A stretch of 64,000 bases of DNA from Snodgrassella sp. CFCC 13594 (GTDB lineage: Bacteria; Pseudomonadota; Gammaproteobacteria; Burkholderiales; Neisseriaceae). The DNA lies in contig NZ_LQXR01000012.1 in NCBI RefSeq assembly GCF_001590725.1, forward strand, positions 1 to 64,000, read 5' to 3'. A program made the position numbers and the translations under genes. The notes beneath the pieces were generated by a model. It was not told the DNA's origin. It did no database searches and was given only the letters and a program-made list of their open reading frames with translations. Of this stretch, positions 41,130 through 51,298 are shown one piece after another (the stretch's first letter is position 1; each line of letters begins with the position of its first letter).

Positions 41130-41930
41130 ATGGATGATCATGACTTTCGCCAGCAATACACGCCGCCTACTAATGCCACGCTGCTCATCGATGATGCTTC
41201 AGATGACGACTATTTGGGCGAGCCGCGCGGCATGCCAGCCAGCCATGCCACACAATGGATAGGTGATACTTGGTTGTTATTTAAGCAGCAACCCGGCATG
41301 TGGATTTTGGCGTTTGTGATTTATTTGGCCATCACCATAGCATTGCAATTTATTCCTTTTATTGGCTTCATCGCGCAGATTTTCATCGCTTTTATTTTGC
41401 AAGCTGGCTTTGTTTACGCTGGCGAAAAAATTCGTACTGAAGGCGCATTTGAACTGGGCGATGTGTTTGCCGGATTCCAAATCAATTTAAAATCGCTGCT
41501 GCTACTGGGCTTATTGTATCTGGTTTTGTTTATTGCGCTTTTTGCTTTGATATTTGCCTTCACAGGCGGCAGCAGCGCACTGCTGCTCGGCTCAGGAGAT
41601 ACCGAGCAAGAATTGGCCACCATGGTTGGCGCGGGCATGGGGCTGAGTATCGTTGTGCTTTTCATCATTGGCACATTGATTCTCAGTATTGCCTTTTTCC
41701 TAGCACCCACGTTGATTGTCTTGGAAAGCGAACCAGTGCTTCAAGCCATAAAACTAAGCTTACAGGCTTTTGGCCGAAATCTTGTCGGCGCCTTATTCTG
41801 CGTCTTGTTATCAATCGTTTTGTGTGTGGTTGCGATGATTCCGTTGGGACTCGGCTTTTTGGTGGTGGGCCCAATGATGTTGCTGTTGCCATTCACGATC
41901 TACCGCGACTTGTTTTATCGCGAAGCTTAA
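41130..41930 (+). CDS. BPSS1780-like multi-pass membrane protein
   Basis: A 266-residue integral membrane protein. A soluble N-terminal part of about 45 residues is followed by WIGDTWLLFKQQPGMWIL and about six hydrophobic helices, ending PFTIYRDLFYREA, which matches the BPSS1780 family seen across betaproteobacteria. Function unknown. The ATG at 41130 follows AAGGGAGCC. A strong terminator follows the gene. Confidence 0.85.
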   Translation: MDDHDFRQQYTPPTNATLLIDDASDDDYLGEPRGMPASHATQWIGDTWLLFKQQPGMWILAFVIYLAITIALQFIPFIGFIAQIFIAFILQAGFVYAGEKIRTEGAFELGDVFAGFQINLKSLLLLGLLYLVLFIALFALIFAFTGGSSALLLGSGDTEQELATMVGAGMGLSIVVLFIIGTLILSIAFFLAPTLIVLESEPVLQAIKLSLQAFGRNLVGALFCVLLSIVLCVVAMIPLGLGFLVVGPMMLLLPFTIYRDLFYREA

Positions 41931-41981
41931 AGCTGGCAAACACTGCCTGCCCATTGGGCTAGGGAACGCACCGAGGCCAAT

Positions 41982-42017
41982 AACAAAAAAGCACACGATA
42001 ACGTGTGCTTTTTTGTT
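41982..42017. terminator. Perfect bidirectional terminator
   Basis: 16-base arms AACAAAAAAGCACACG and CGTGTGCTTTTTTGTT with an ATAA loop. It separates the convergent BPSS1780-like and accD genes. Confidence 0.95.
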
Positions 42018-42089
42018 ATTTAAAGTTGCTTGAAAGCAATAGCCAGATATACATATCCCACTCTATCTTACAACCCAACTCACCGAATA

Positions 42090-42959
42090 TTACGCAGCGC
42101 TGGGCGCATCCTCTCGACGTAGCAATGTAATCAATTGTGCTAAGCGATTCTTTAACATACGCCGATCCACAATTTGGTCTACTGCACCTTTTTCCAACAA
42201 GAACTCTGCGCGTTGAAAACCTTCTGGTAAAGTTTCTCGCACAGTTTGCTCAATCACGCGCGGGCCAGCAAAACCAATCAAAGCCCCTGGCTCAGCCAGC
42301 ACCACATCCCCTAAAAAAGCAAAACTTGCGGAGACCCCGCCCATGGTGGGATCAGTGAGCACAGACACAAACGGCAAACCATGATCATCCAATAAATGCA
42401 ATGAAGCACTGGTTTTGGCCATTTGCATCAAAGAAGTCAAGCCTTCCTGCATGCGTGCACCGCCAGAAGCCGCCACACACACAAACGCCGCATTGTGTGC
42501 CACTGCCTCGCGCACACCCCGCACAAACCGTTCACCCACAACAGAACCCATGGAGCCGCCAATAAACCGAAATTCAAATGCTGCCACCACTGCTGGTACG
42601 CCATTAATGGTGCCGCGTTGCACCACTAAGGCATCTTCTTCATGTGTGAGCTTACGCGCCGCACTCAAACGATCGGTGTATTTTTTATTGTCTCGAAATT
42701 TCAAAATATCTACAGGTTTAACATCTGCACCGATTTCCTCGCAAACGCCCTCATCCAACAGCAAATCCAAGCGTTCGCGTGCACCGATAGGATTGTGGTG
42801 GCCGCATTTAGGACAGACTTCCATATTTTTGGTTAGGTCCGTGGCATACAGTGTGGCGGCACACGATGGGCACTTTTGCCATAAACCTTCTGGTACACCA
42901 GATTTACTGGCATCTTCTTTTTTGATTTTTGGCGGTAATATTTTATCTAGCCAGCTCAT
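42090..42959 (-). CDS. accD: Acetyl-CoA carboxylase carboxyltransferase subunit beta
   Basis: Zn-containing beta subunit of the carboxyltransferase that makes malonyl-CoA for fatty-acid synthesis. 289 residues. The N-terminal zinc ribbon is visible ([26 protein letters not shown]), then the crotonase-like core with [31 protein letters not shown] and [20 protein letters not shown], and [12 protein letters not shown]. Located directly after trpA in the same direction, as in Neisseria. Confidence 0.97.
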   Translation of the reverse strand: MSWLDKILPPKIKKEDASKSGVPEGLWQKCPSCAATLYATDLTKNMEVCPKCGHHNPIGARERLDLLLDEGVCEEIGADVKPVDILKFRDNKKYTDRLSAARKLTHEEDALVVQRGTINGVPAVVAAFEFRFIGGSMGSVVGERFVRGVREAVAHNAAFVCVAASGGARMQEGLTSLMQMAKTSASLHLLDDHGLPFVSVLTDPTMGGVSASFAFLGDVVLAEPGALIGFAGPRVIEQTVRETLPEGFQRAEFLLEKGAVDQIVDRRMLKNRLAQLITLLRREDAPSAA

Positions 42960-42976
42960 GGCTGCTTCCTCCGTGA

Positions 42977-43000
42977 TTCAGGTAGCCGCGGCTACCTGAA
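42977..43000. repeat. 24-base perfect palindrome of variant uptake sequences
   Basis: TTCAGGTAGCC and GGCTACCTGAA flank a GC centre. The half-site GGCTACCTGAA is 11 bases of the Eikenella-type uptake sequence (AGGCTACCTGAA), one base off the local dialect. It lies between trpA and accD and can form a hairpin. Confidence 0.8.
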
Positions 43001-43019
43001 GAATTTGAGTGCGTATGGC

Positions 43020-43808
43020 TTAATCGGTAATGGCGTGTTTGAGTTCTGCCACCACTGGCGCCACTGCGGCTGTTTCTTGGCCAGGATGGCTGTCAATGGC
43101 CTGAACAATACGGCTACCTACGATAACCGCATCGGCAACAGCCCCTACTTGGCGCGCGCTTTCGGCATCTTTGATGCCAAAACCTACCCCTATGGGTAAT
43201 TGTATCCATTGACGCAAATGCTGGATTTTACGTGAAACCTCGGCAGTATCCAACCGTGCAGAGCCGGTGACGCCTTTGAGCGATACATAATACACAAAAC
43301 CACTGGCTTTAGCGGCGATGGTGCGTATGCGGTCATCAGTGGTGGTGGGCGCTATCAGGAAAATACAATCCAAACCTTGCTGTTGCAATTGCTGGTGCAA
43401 TTCATCAATGGTTTCTGCGGGGCAATCTACCGTTAATACACCGTCCACACCCGCTTTGGCGGCTGCTTCGGCAAACACGTCATAACCCATATGGTAGACG
43501 GGATTCAAATAGCCCATCAATACCACCGGGGTGGTGGCATTGGTCTCACGAAACTGTGCCACCACCGCCAACACATCGTCCAAGCTCACATTGTGCTTGA
43601 GTGCACGTTCAACTGCGGCCTGAATAACAGGCCCATCAGCCATCGGGTCGGAAAAAGGCACGCCCAATTCAATGATGTCGGTACCATTGCCAGCCAAGGT
43701 GTGCATCAACGCCAAGGTAGTGGCCACATCAGGGTCGCCACAAGTAATGTAAGACACCAAAGCGGTTTGGCCATTGAGTGTTTGAAAAGTGGATTGAATT
43801 CTGCTCAT
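43020..43808 (-). CDS. trpA: Tryptophan synthase alpha subunit
   Basis: Cleaves indole-3-glycerol phosphate to indole, passed to TrpB. 262 residues: [16 protein letters not shown] near 17-32, the catalytic Glu and Asp regions [20 protein letters not shown] near 44-63, [25 protein letters not shown], and the phosphate-binding [15 protein letters not shown] and [11 protein letters not shown]. trpB and trpF are 4 kb away on the same strand, separated by an unrelated block. Confidence 0.97.
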   Translation of the reverse strand: MSRIQSTFQTLNGQTALVSYITCGDPDVATTLALMHTLAGNGTDIIELGVPFSDPMADGPVIQAAVERALKHNVSLDDVLAVVAQFRETNATTPVVLMGYLNPVYHMGYDVFAEAAAKAGVDGVLTVDCPAETIDELHQQLQQQGLDCIFLIAPTTTDDRIRTIAAKASGFVYYVSLKGVTGSARLDTAEVSRKIQHLRQWIQLPIGVGFGIKDAESARQVGAVADAVIVGSRIVQAIDSHPGQETAAVAPVVAELKHAITD

Positions 43809-43825
43809 GATTCTTTCTTTACTGT

Positions 43826-43872
43826 TTCAGGCAGCCTACAGCATTGTTTGCCAAGGTCGCAGGCTGCCTGAA
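43826..43872. terminator. Inverted uptake-sequence pair
   Basis: TTCAGGCAGCCT (43826-43837) and AGGCTGCCTGAA (43861-43872), 12-bp stem with a 23-base loop, between the UPF0210 gene and trpA. Confidence 0.6.
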
Positions 43873-43930
43873 ATCATAACACGTTCCCCATCACAATAAG
43901 TGCGCAAACGCACCGCTTATTCCTGAAGAA

Positions 43931-45292
43931 TTAATTTTTCATGGATTGCACCGGAGCCGGAATACGCCCGCCTCGATTCACAAACACCTCGCACGAACCA
44001 GATTTCACCGGCATCACTGGTGCGTAACCCAACAGACCGCCAAACTCCACCGTATCCCCCACGTCTTTTCCGGTCACGGGGATCACGCGCACAGCCGTCG
44101 TTTTGCTGTTAATCAAACCAATCGCAGCCTCATCGGCAATGATGCCGGAAAGCGTACTGGCTGGCGTGTGCCCGGGTACCGCAATCATGTCCAGGCCCAC
44201 GGAACACACCGCCGTCATCGCTTCCAATTTATCTAAAGTCAGCACCCCTGATTCAGCAGCCGCAATCATGCCCTCATCTTCCGATACAGGAATGAATGCG
44301 CCACTCAATCCACCCACTGCACTGGAAGCCATCATCCCGCCTTTTTTGACCGCGTCATTCAACAGTGCCAGCGCCGCTGTGGTGCCGTGAGTACCACACA
44401 CGCTCAAACCCATGGCCTCAAGAATGCGCGCCACACTATCTCCAACCGCAGGCGTGGGTGCCAATGACAAGTCCAAAATACCAAAAGGGATGCCCAACAT
44501 CTGGCTGGCTTCATGTCCAATCAGCTCACCCACTCGGGTAATTTTAAAGGCCGTTTTTTTCACTACTTCAGCAACTTCAGTGAGTGTTTGCGCACCCGAA
44601 TTTTCCAGTGCGGCCTTCACCACCCCAGGCCCAGATACCCCCACATTAATCACACAGCCCGCTTCGCCCGCTCCATGAAATGCGCCCGCCATAAACGGGT
44701 TGTCTTCTACTGCATTGCAAAACACCACCAATTTGGCACAACCGAATCCCTCTGGTGTCAAATCGGCAGTACGTTTGATGGTTTCGCCCATCAACTTCAC
44801 CGCGTCCATATTGATACCGGCGCGGGTAGAACCAATATTGACTGAGCTACACACAATATCGGTACAAGCCAATGCCTCAGGAATGGAGTCAATCAATACT
44901 CGATCTGCAGCACTCATGCCCTTGTGCACCAACGCTGAAAAACCACCGATAAACGATACGCCAATAGCCTTGGCGGCCTTATCCAGCGTTTGCGCGATGG
45001 ACACATAGGAATCGGCGCCCGTCGCTGCGCCAATTTGTGCAATCGGGGTGACTGCAATGCGCTGGTTCACAATCGGCACGCCATATTTGGCCGACAAATG
45101 CGCCGCCGTCGACACCAAATCCCGGCCCACATGGGTTATTTTGTCGTAGATTTTTTGGTTGAGCCGATGAATATCGGCATCAATGCAGTCATGGAGATCA
45201 ATACCGATGGTAATCGTGCGCACATCAAAATGTTGATCGGCCACCATGCGAATGGTTTCGAGAATCTCGTTATTCTGAATAGAGAATGCCAT
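43931..45292 (-). CDS. PFL family protein (UPF0210)
   Basis: A 453-residue cytoplasmic protein of the UPF0210 (PFL/DUF711) family. Visible: [32 protein letters not shown] at the start, [67 protein letters not shown] glycine-rich stretch and [40 protein letters not shown]. Enzymatic role unknown. Start at 45292 ([11 protein letters not shown]) has AGGAG; the ORF begins 15 codons earlier without support. It follows the ACT-domain gene by 10 bases, a pairing conserved in many bacteria. Confidence 0.92.
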   Translation of the reverse strand: MAFSIQNNEILETIRMVADQHFDVRTITIGIDLHDCIDADIHRLNQKIYDKITHVGRDLVSTAAHLSAKYGVPIVNQRIAVTPIAQIGAATGADSYVSIAQTLDKAAKAIGVSFIGGFSALVHKGMSAADRVLIDSIPEALACTDIVCSSVNIGSTRAGINMDAVKLMGETIKRTADLTPEGFGCAKLVVFCNAVEDNPFMAGAFHGAGEAGCVINVGVSGPGVVKAALENSGAQTLTEVAEVVKKTAFKITRVGELIGHEASQMLGIPFGILDLSLAPTPAVGDSVARILEAMGLSVCGTHGTTAALALLNDAVKKGGMMASSAVGGLSGAFIPVSEDEGMIAAAESGVLTLDKLEAMTAVCSVGLDMIAVPGHTPASTLSGIIADEAAIGLINSKTTAVRVIPVTGKDVGDTVEFGGLLGYAPVMPVKSGSCEVFVNRGGRIPAPVQSMKN

Positions 45293-45302
45293 GTTGATGC
45301 TC

Positions 45303-45578
45303 CTAAATACGGTACATGGCTTGAAACAATGCCTCATCTTGCAAGCGCATATCCAGAGCCCTTTTCTTGCCCTCTTCGGCCAAAATAGTCAACATTTCCG
45401 CACGCGATATGCTGCAGGCTTCTGTGTCCACCAAAATAATCATGGTAAAAAAATCCTCCATCAGCTGCTGGCTGATGTTGAGAATATTAATGTGGTACTC
45501 CGCAAGCAAGGTGGCCACTTCTGCCACAATACCAATGCGGTCTTTCCCAATCACGGTTAACACTGAATGATCCGACAT
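45303..45578 (-). CDS. ACT domain protein (UPF0237)
   Basis: A 91-residue single ACT-domain protein: [46 protein letters not shown] covers the ligand-binding fold. The UPF0237 family is usually next to a UPF0210 gene, as here (10-base gap), suggesting a joint role such as sensing a metabolite for the partner. Start at 45578 (MSDHSVL); the six codons upstream are unlikely. Confidence 0.92.
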   Translation of the reverse strand: MSDHSVLTVIGKDRIGIVAEVATLLAEYHINILNISQQLMEDFFTMIILVDTEACSISRAEMLTILAEEGKKRALDMRLQDEALFQAMYRI

Positions 45579-45650
45579 AATACTTTTTCCTTTCAAGCAG
45601 GCTGCCTGAAAGCAACCTCAATCAATAATTTTATGTGTTCAATACAAGCT

Positions 45651-46829
45651 TCAAGCAGCCTGCATGCCATCTGGGTTGGCTTTGAACATCAGCGCACATA
45701 CCAACATCAACACAGACACGGCCAAACCCAACGCCGCCACGCCCACCCAAGCAAATTGAGCATACACGGCTGCAGAGGCCAGCGAACCCAATACCCCGCC
45801 GATAAAATACAAGCTCATGTATCCTGAGGTAATGCGGCCTTTGAGCGCGGGATCAGTGCGGTAAATCAGGCTTTGGTTAGTGATGTGTACCGCTTGCACA
45901 GCAAAATCCAACAACACAATGCCCACCATCAAAGGCCAAAGCTGCGTGCCACCCAAATACAACAATAGCCATGCGACCACAAACAACACACACCCACCAA
46001 TGGTCACCAACCGTGCTTGTCCTTTATCCGCCAAGCGTCCAGCCATAGAAGCACCAAACACCCCTAATGCACCCAACAAACCAAACAAACCAATGGTACC
46101 CAAGCGATAATGATAAGGTTCATGGGTCAGCAATAAAGTCAGCGATGTCCACAAAATGGCAAATAAGCTGAAATCCAAAGCACCCAAAATCCCTCGCTGA
46201 CGCAATAGTGTTTTACCCCAAGTCAATGACCACACCGATTTGAGCGTTTGACCATAACTTAATCCACTGCGAGGTCGGCTGGCTTGAGGCAAGTATTTGT
46301 GCAAGGCAGCAGCCACCAACAGCAGCAATACCGCACCCAATACATAAACGGCGCGCCAACCAAACCACTGTGCCACAAAACCAGAAACCGTGCGCGAAAG
46401 CAAAATGCCCAGCAATAGTCCACTCATGATGGTGCCGACCACACGCCCTTGCTGTCCCGGTTTGGCCAAACTCGCCGCCAAAGGCACCAATACCTGAGCC
46501 ACGGTACAAAAGCCCCCGACCAGCAATAGTCCCAGACTAAATAGCCACACATTGGGCGCGACCGCAGTCAAGCCAGAGCCGATACCCACCAATCCATACA
46601 AGCGCACAATCAGTTTCTTGTTGTCCAATAAATCACCCAGTGGCACCAAAAAAATCAGCCCCAAGGCATAGGCAAACTGGGTAAGCGTCACAAACAGCCC
46701 GGTTTCATCCGCTGGCACGCCAAAATCATGCCCGACAACCGCAATCAATGGATGGACATAATAATTACTGGCCACCGCCAAACCGGTGGCCAAGGCCATC
46801 AAGAAAACCAACTGCTTATTTAAACTCAT
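45651..46829 (-). CDS. MFS transporter (drug/sugar-efflux type)
   Basis: A 392-residue inner-membrane transporter with 12 hydrophobic helices. Motif-A-like LGDLLDNKKLIVRLYG between helices 2 and 3 and AGRLADKGQARLVTIGG between helices 8 and 9 support the major facilitator family. Substrate unknown. ATG at 46829. It lies between the ACT/UPF0210 pair and the GIY-YIG gene. Confidence 0.88.
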   Translation of the reverse strand: MSLNKQLVFLMALATGLAVASNYYVHPLIAVVGHDFGVPADETGLFVTLTQFAYALGLIFLVPLGDLLDNKKLIVRLYGLVGIGSGLTAVAPNVWLFSLGLLLVGGFCTVAQVLVPLAASLAKPGQQGRVVGTIMSGLLLGILLSRTVSGFVAQWFGWRAVYVLGAVLLLLVAAALHKYLPQASRPRSGLSYGQTLKSVWSLTWGKTLLRQRGILGALDFSLFAILWTSLTLLLTHEPYHYRLGTIGLFGLLGALGVFGASMAGRLADKGQARLVTIGGCVLFVVAWLLLYLGGTQLWPLMVGIVLLDFAVQAVHITNQSLIYRTDPALKGRITSGYMSLYFIGGVLGSLASAAVYAQFAWVGVAALGLAVSVLMLVCALMFKANPDGMQAA

Positions 46830-47039
46830 CTGTGTCCAATTAAAATATAATGATTCAGGCTGCCTGAAAACAATAAATAGTATTGAAGTTCGTTTTTATC
46901 TTTTTCGTAAAAATAGCAAATAATTAAATAATTTACATTTTATTCAAATATTTATTTTGCGTTGTCTTGCAATGAAATGTATTCATAAACCATTCTTATT
47001 AAACTAAATTAGATATCCAAGTAAAGCAAAAGAAATTTT

Positions 47040-47933
47040 TTAATCGTTAATTTCCTGCTCTTCTAGTGCTTTTAATGTGACAAAATCAGAATTTTTCCAG
47101 AACTCACGTCCATTTTGATTGCCCCCAACGATAACGGCAGCAGCCGCACTTGGGCTTGAAAATTCATAATCCTCAGTAAAAAGATAACTCTCGCCTGTTG
47201 AAGCTAAAACACCCGATTGAATTAACCCAGCTCTCAGTTTTTTAACCCAATGTTGCTCATCTCTTGCTGAATTTCGCTCTTGAATCGCTGCTTGTGAGCC
47301 TTTCAAGACAACTACCCCATTAGCAGTAATTTTAGCTTCTGCTTTCAGCTTTCTGTATGAGCCCCCAAAAATCTCATTTTCAATGTTATTTGATTTATTG
47401 GCTTGACTAGCCTCTGATACAGAAGGATGAATAGGAACAAATAAATCCATCCCCAATGGAGGCAGCAATTGCTTCATTTTTTCGATGAAAAATGCCATAT
47501 CCGCAATATCGGATTCTGGTAACTTCGCGCTGCTCTCTACAACATTCATTAATTTCATTCGCCCAGCAGTCCGGGCCATAACAATCATCTGACTTTCTAA
47601 GTAACGGATGTGCGCTTTTGTCAAATTCTCATCTTTACTCACAAAAAAAACCGCATGATTCCAAAATTCTTTTGATACATGCTGTTTCAGACGTACCTTA
47701 ATCGATTCAGCTTCTCCAATGTACGCCGCAGTCGATCCTGAGTCTGGATCAGTACCTGTCAGGATATAAACACCACTACCCTCAGCCTCAGGACGCTGCA
47801 GAATTTGCTCAATATCAACCCTTGGACCAGCAACCGCTTTTCCCGTCCAGTTGGAAATCTCACCTATCCTTAATTTTTTCGGATCCCCATATAATAGAAA
47901 GATTTTTATGGTTGTACGCGTAACCGTTTCCAT
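47040..47933 (-). CDS. GIY-YIG nuclease domain protein with DUF4357
   Basis: A 297-residue protein. The N-terminal half holds a GIY-YIG domain: GVYIL (54-58), YIG (71-73), Arg81 and Glu113 in RYLESQ, the expected catalytic set. The C-terminal 75 residues match DUF4357 (VVLKGSQAAIQERNSA, LFTEDYEFSSPSAAAAVIVG, NGREFWKN). Such proteins are scattered accessory genes, often near restriction or stress islands; no defence partner is seen here. Start at 47933 with 16 bases from the trpB stop, so it is probably read with trpB. AT-rich upstream/downstream flanks hint at recent insertion. Confidence 0.85.
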   Translation of the reverse strand: METVTRTTIKIFLLYGDPKKLRIGEISNWTGKAVAGPRVDIEQILQRPEAEGSGVYILTGTDPDSGSTAAYIGEAESIKVRLKQHVSKEFWNHAVFFVSKDENLTKAHIRYLESQMIVMARTAGRMKLMNVVESSAKLPESDIADMAFFIEKMKQLLPPLGMDLFVPIHPSVSEASQANKSNNIENEIFGGSYRKLKAEAKITANGVVVLKGSQAAIQERNSARDEQHWVKKLRAGLIQSGVLASTGESYLFTEDYEFSSPSAAAAVIVGGNQNGREFWKNSDFVTLKALEEQEIND

Positions 47934-47949
47934 TAAAGCGTGTCCTCAT

Positions 47950-49152
47950 TTACAACGTAATCCCATCCAGCTTGGCCACAGTATTGATGTCTTTGTCGCC
48001 ACGCCCAGATAGGTTTACCAAAATCACTTCGTCCTTGCCCATTTTGGGCGCATTTGCTACAGCCCACGCCACAGCATGGCTGGATTCCAAAGCAGGAATA
48101 ATACCCTCTTGGTGACAGAGCAAATGAAAGGCTTCCAAAGCGGCCTCATCGCCTACAGCGGTGTAGTCAACGCGGCCAATATCGTGCAAGAAACTGTGTT
48201 CGGGGCCGACGCCCGGATAATCCAAACCAGCAGATACTGAATGCGTACTGGACACCTGTCCATGCTCATCTTGCATCAAATAACTGCGAAACCCATGCAA
48301 TACCCCCATAGGGCTGCCTGAAGTAATTGGCGCCGCATGTTCATGCCCATTCAAGCCATGTCCACCTGCTTCCACGCCCACTAAGCGCGTGCTCATTTCA
48401 TTGATGTAAGGATAAAATAAACCGATGGCATTAGAGCCCCCGCCCACGCAGGCCACGGCCACATCCGGTTGCCGGCCGATCAACTCAGGCATTTGAATTT
48501 TGGCTTCATTGCCAATCACACACTGGAAATCGCGCACCATGGCCGGATAAGGCATAGGGCCTGCGGCGGTGCCGATGATGTAGAAGGTATCATCCACCCG
48601 TGCAACCCATTCACGCATGGCTTCATTCATCGCATCTTTGAGGGTTTTAGAACCAGAATCCACACCCACCACTTGTGCGCCCAACAGTTTCATCCGATAA
48701 ACATTGGGTGCTTGACGTTGAATGTCTTCCGTTCCCATGTACACAGTACAATCCATGCCAAAGCGCGCCGCCACCGTGGCCGAGGCCACACCATGCTGGC
48801 CAGCCCCCGTTTCAGCAATCACCCGCTTTTTGCCCATGCGTTTGGCCAACAACGCTTGGCCTATGGTGTTGTTGATTTTATGAGCACCACTGTGGTTGAG
48901 GTCTTCACGCTTTAAATAAATCTGAGCGCCACCCAAATAGCGACTAAGTCGCTCAGCGTGATATACAGGGCTAGGCCGACCCACATAATATTTCAGGTCA
49001 CTGTGGTATTGTGCCCAGAAGCTGGGATCGGCTTTGGCTTCAGCATAAGCCTGCTTCAATTCAGTGAGTGCTGCAATCAACGTTTCCGACACATACAAGC
49101 CACCATGGTCGCCAAAAAAACCCAGTTCATTGGGGTAATTGTAATTCTGCAC
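47950..49152 (-). CDS. trpB: Tryptophan synthase beta subunit
   Basis: PLP enzyme joining indole and serine to tryptophan. 400 residues: [15 protein letters not shown], the PLP lysine in [20 protein letters not shown] near residue 90, [32 protein letters not shown] (phosphate cup) and GVGPEHSF. The start is a GTG at 49152, inside the end of trpF (26-base overlap), with AAGGA 7 bases upstream, so the two are coupled. GIY-YIG gene follows. Confidence 0.97.
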   Translation of the reverse strand: MQNYNYPNELGFFGDHGGLYVSETLIAALTELKQAYAEAKADPSFWAQYHSDLKYYVGRPSPVYHAERLSRYLGGAQIYLKREDLNHSGAHKINNTIGQALLAKRMGKKRVIAETGAGQHGVASATVAARFGMDCTVYMGTEDIQRQAPNVYRMKLLGAQVVGVDSGSKTLKDAMNEAMREWVARVDDTFYIIGTAAGPMPYPAMVRDFQCVIGNEAKIQMPELIGRQPDVAVACVGGGSNAIGLFYPYINEMSTRLVGVEAGGHGLNGHEHAAPITSGSPMGVLHGFRSYLMQDEHGQVSSTHSVSAGLDYPGVGPEHSFLHDIGRVDYTAVGDEAALEAFHLLCHQEGIIPALESSHAVAWAVANAPKMGKDEVILVNLSGRGDKDINTVAKLDGITL

Positions 49153-49765
49153 GTTTGATTCCTTCCATCAGCGCGGCCATTTTGGCCGCATCTTTAATGC
49201 CGGGCGACGATTCTACGCCGCTGGCGATGTCTACTGCCATGGCGCGGGTTTGCACAATGGCTTGGGTAATGTTGTCTGGATTCAGCCCGCCAGACAATAT
49301 CCACGGGCTATTTAAGTGTTCAGGTAGCATCTGCCAATCAAAGGTTTGACCTGTACCGCCATATTGACCTGCCACGGCAGCATCAAACAGCAAAGCCCGA
49401 GCATCGGCATACGCATCAGCAGCTGCCTGAATGTGTTCGCGAGCACCAACACGCACCGCTTTAATATATGGGCGGCCAAACTGGCGACAAAACGCCGGCG
49501 ACTCATCACCATGAAACTGCAATACATCCAAAGGCACTTGCTGCAAAATAGCGCCAATTTCATCGGCAGCCATATTCACCATCAAACCCACCGCCGTCAC
49601 AAAAGGCGGCAACGCACGCACTACGCGCTCTGCCTGCGCTGGGCTCACATAACGTTTGCTGCCTGAATAAAAAATCACCCCGATGGCATCGGCGCCCAAA
49701 TCAGCCGCCAACAGCGCATCTTCAGGCCGAGTCATGCCACATACTTTGCAACGAATCACACTCAT
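49127..49765 (-). CDS. trpF: Phosphoribosylanthranilate isomerase
   Basis: Amadori rearrangement step of tryptophan synthesis. 212 residues: [27 protein letters not shown] with the catalytic Cys9, [37 protein letters not shown] with the catalytic Asp near 128, and [10 protein letters not shown] and [15 protein letters not shown] at the phosphate site. It overlaps trpB by 26 bases. Upstream is a broken unknown gene and truA. Confidence 0.96.
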   Translation of the reverse strand: MSVIRCKVCGMTRPEDALLAADLGADAIGVIFYSGSKRYVSPAQAERVVRALPPFVTAVGLMVNMAADEIGAILQQVPLDVLQFHGDESPAFCRQFGRPYIKAVRVGAREHIQAAADAYADARALLFDAAVAGQYGGTGQTFDWQMLPEHLNSPWILSGGLNPDNITQAIVQTRAMAVDIASGVESSPGIKDAAKMAALMEGIKRAELQLPQ

Positions 49766-49766
49766 C

Positions 49767-50174
49767 CTATTTGCTCCTGCTTCGGCTGTGCGGCCTAACC
49801 TTTATATCGGTACAAGAGCCTTCGTCGCAATAGGCGCGCGCCCACAATGATTCGCCACTTAAATCAGTTTGAATACACTCAATGAGCATGCCCGCATCAT
49901 CCATAATCACCATGCAATAACCCTCTATCATTTCATGTGAGCCCAGTATCAGAGCGCTGCTTCAATGGCTGCCGGAAGGTGGCTTAAATTAAAATCCACA
50001 TGTGGCATGGTTTTAATCAAATCCCAATGGTAAATCTGTGTCAAAACAATGCCATTGTATCTTAATGTATCTCGAATTATCGGCCGTGCGCATGCCAGTT
50101 TTAGCTGAGCATCCCTCAAAGTCGTGGGCATCCATGATGATCACGCCGGCATCACGGAATTCATCATATTCATC
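49767..50174 (-). pseudogene. Unknown gene readable only through indels
   Basis: Between truA and trpF. An ATG at 50174, 18 bases after the truA stop, has AAGG upstream. After it the coding signal changes frame: QDEYDEFRDAGVIIMDAHD and FEGCSAKTGMRTADNSRY, then QIYHWDLIKTMPHVDFNLSH, then GSHEMIEGYCMVIMDD and AGMLIECIQTDLSGESLWAR, ending at TAG 49769-49767. All three pieces look like real protein. Joining needs about three small indels and would give roughly 130-140 residues. No family recognised. Confidence 0.45.
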
Positions 50175-50191
50175 TTGCTTTCATAGGCGCC

Positions 50192-51004
50192 TTATACCAA
50201 ATTGGGCCACAGCCAAACTGGTAACTGCGGCGTGGGCAAATTGAATTCGGGCGGATAATCCACGCCCGTTAAATACAAACCATCGGCCATCATCGTGGGC
50301 GGTGCAACACGACGACTTTTGGCCGCCAATAAATCAGCAAATTGAGCCACAGTCATTTTACCGGCGCCCACATACACCAGCGCCCCCACAATATTGCGTA
50401 CCATATTGTGCACAAAAGCGCTGCCGTGCAAGTCAATGGCCATCAACTCAGGGCTGCCTGAAAGACGCATGTCATACAGGGTTTTTACGGGTGATTTAGC
50501 TTGACACTCTGATGAGCGAAAGCTAGAAAAATCATGTTCACCCACCAATAAAGCCGCAGCTTCACGCATGGGCACTATCGCCAAAGGCCAGTGCGTCCAA
50601 CCCATTTTGCCGAGCAACTGCGGCATACGCACGCTGCTGGATGTCAATAGGTAGCGATAATGCCGGCCAAAAGCATCAAAGCGAGCATGGAAATGGGCAG
50701 CCATTGGCTGCGCAGCCAGAATACGCACATTCTTGTCCATGGTGGCATTACCGCCACGCACCCATGTCTGAGCACTGCGCCGAACACATGTGTCAAAATG
50801 TACCACCTGAGCGGTGGCATGCACGCCCGCATCGGTACGGCCCGCTACCGTAACCGCGATGGGTTCGTCGGCAATTGTACTTAGTGCGGTTTCCAGAACG
50901 GTCTGAATCGTATCCAAGCCGCCAGGCTGCTTTTGCCAGCCATGAAAAGCAGCACCATCATAAGCCAAGGTTAATGCCCACCGTTGAGTAGTCGACACAC
51001 TCAT
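50192..51004 (-). CDS. truA: tRNA pseudouridine(38-40) synthase TruA
   Basis: Makes pseudouridine at positions 38-40 of the tRNA anticodon arm. 270 residues: [20 protein letters not shown], the catalytic Asp in [19 protein letters not shown] near residue 60, [24 protein letters not shown], and [23 protein letters not shown]. The start at 51004 (MSVSTTQRW) overlaps the DUF1737 stop by 4 bases (ATGA); an upstream start in the ORF is not supported. Confidence 0.95.
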   Translation of the reverse strand: MSVSTTQRWALTLAYDGAAFHGWQKQPGGLDTIQTVLETALSTIADEPIAVTVAGRTDAGVHATAQVVHFDTCVRRSAQTWVRGGNATMDKNVRILAAQPMAAHFHARFDAFGRHYRYLLTSSSVRMPQLLGKMGWTHWPLAIVPMREAAALLVGEHDFSSFRSSECQAKSPVKTLYDMRLSGSPELMAIDLHGSAFVHNMVRNIVGALVYVGAGKMTVAQFADLLAAKSRRVAPPTMMADGLYLTGVDYPPEFNLPTPQLPVWLWPNLV

Positions 51005-51216
51005 GAAGTGATTTCTGCTGATGTAGTGTCTGTCGGCCAAATGATTGCCTGAGCCGCAATCACGGTTTTGCGATTGGGGTCATAAGTTATTGATGGCGAA
51101 CCATACAACACATAGCCTTGAGTCAAGGCATCGCTTACGCGATGACAAAATGCGGCGTCATCCGAGCCCGTCAGCAACCGATATCGCGGCAACCCTGCTG
51201 GTGGTCTATCAATCAT
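51001..51216 (-). CDS. DUF1737 domain protein
   Basis: A 71-residue protein with one DUF1737 domain: [36 protein letters not shown] covers the family consensus. Function unknown. Its stop overlaps the truA start, so both are co-translated. Confidence 0.86.
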   Translation of the reverse strand: MIDRPPAGLPRYRLLTGSDDAAFCHRVSDALTQGYVLYGSPSITYDPNRKTVIAAQAIIWPTDTTSAEITS

Positions 51217-51257
51217 GGCATATCCTGCAAACTACAATCTTTCAGGCAACATCATAA

Positions 51258-51284
51258 CAAAAAACGCCCGCATTATGCGGGCGT
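51258..51284 (-). terminator. Terminator after the FimV-like gene
   Basis: Stem ACGCCCGC / GCGGGCGT (8 bp) with a 5-base loop, followed on minus by a T-run (TTTTTTG). It ends 15 bases past the FimV stop. Confidence 0.92.
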
Positions 51285-51298
51285 GAGCAAGCTTAAGG

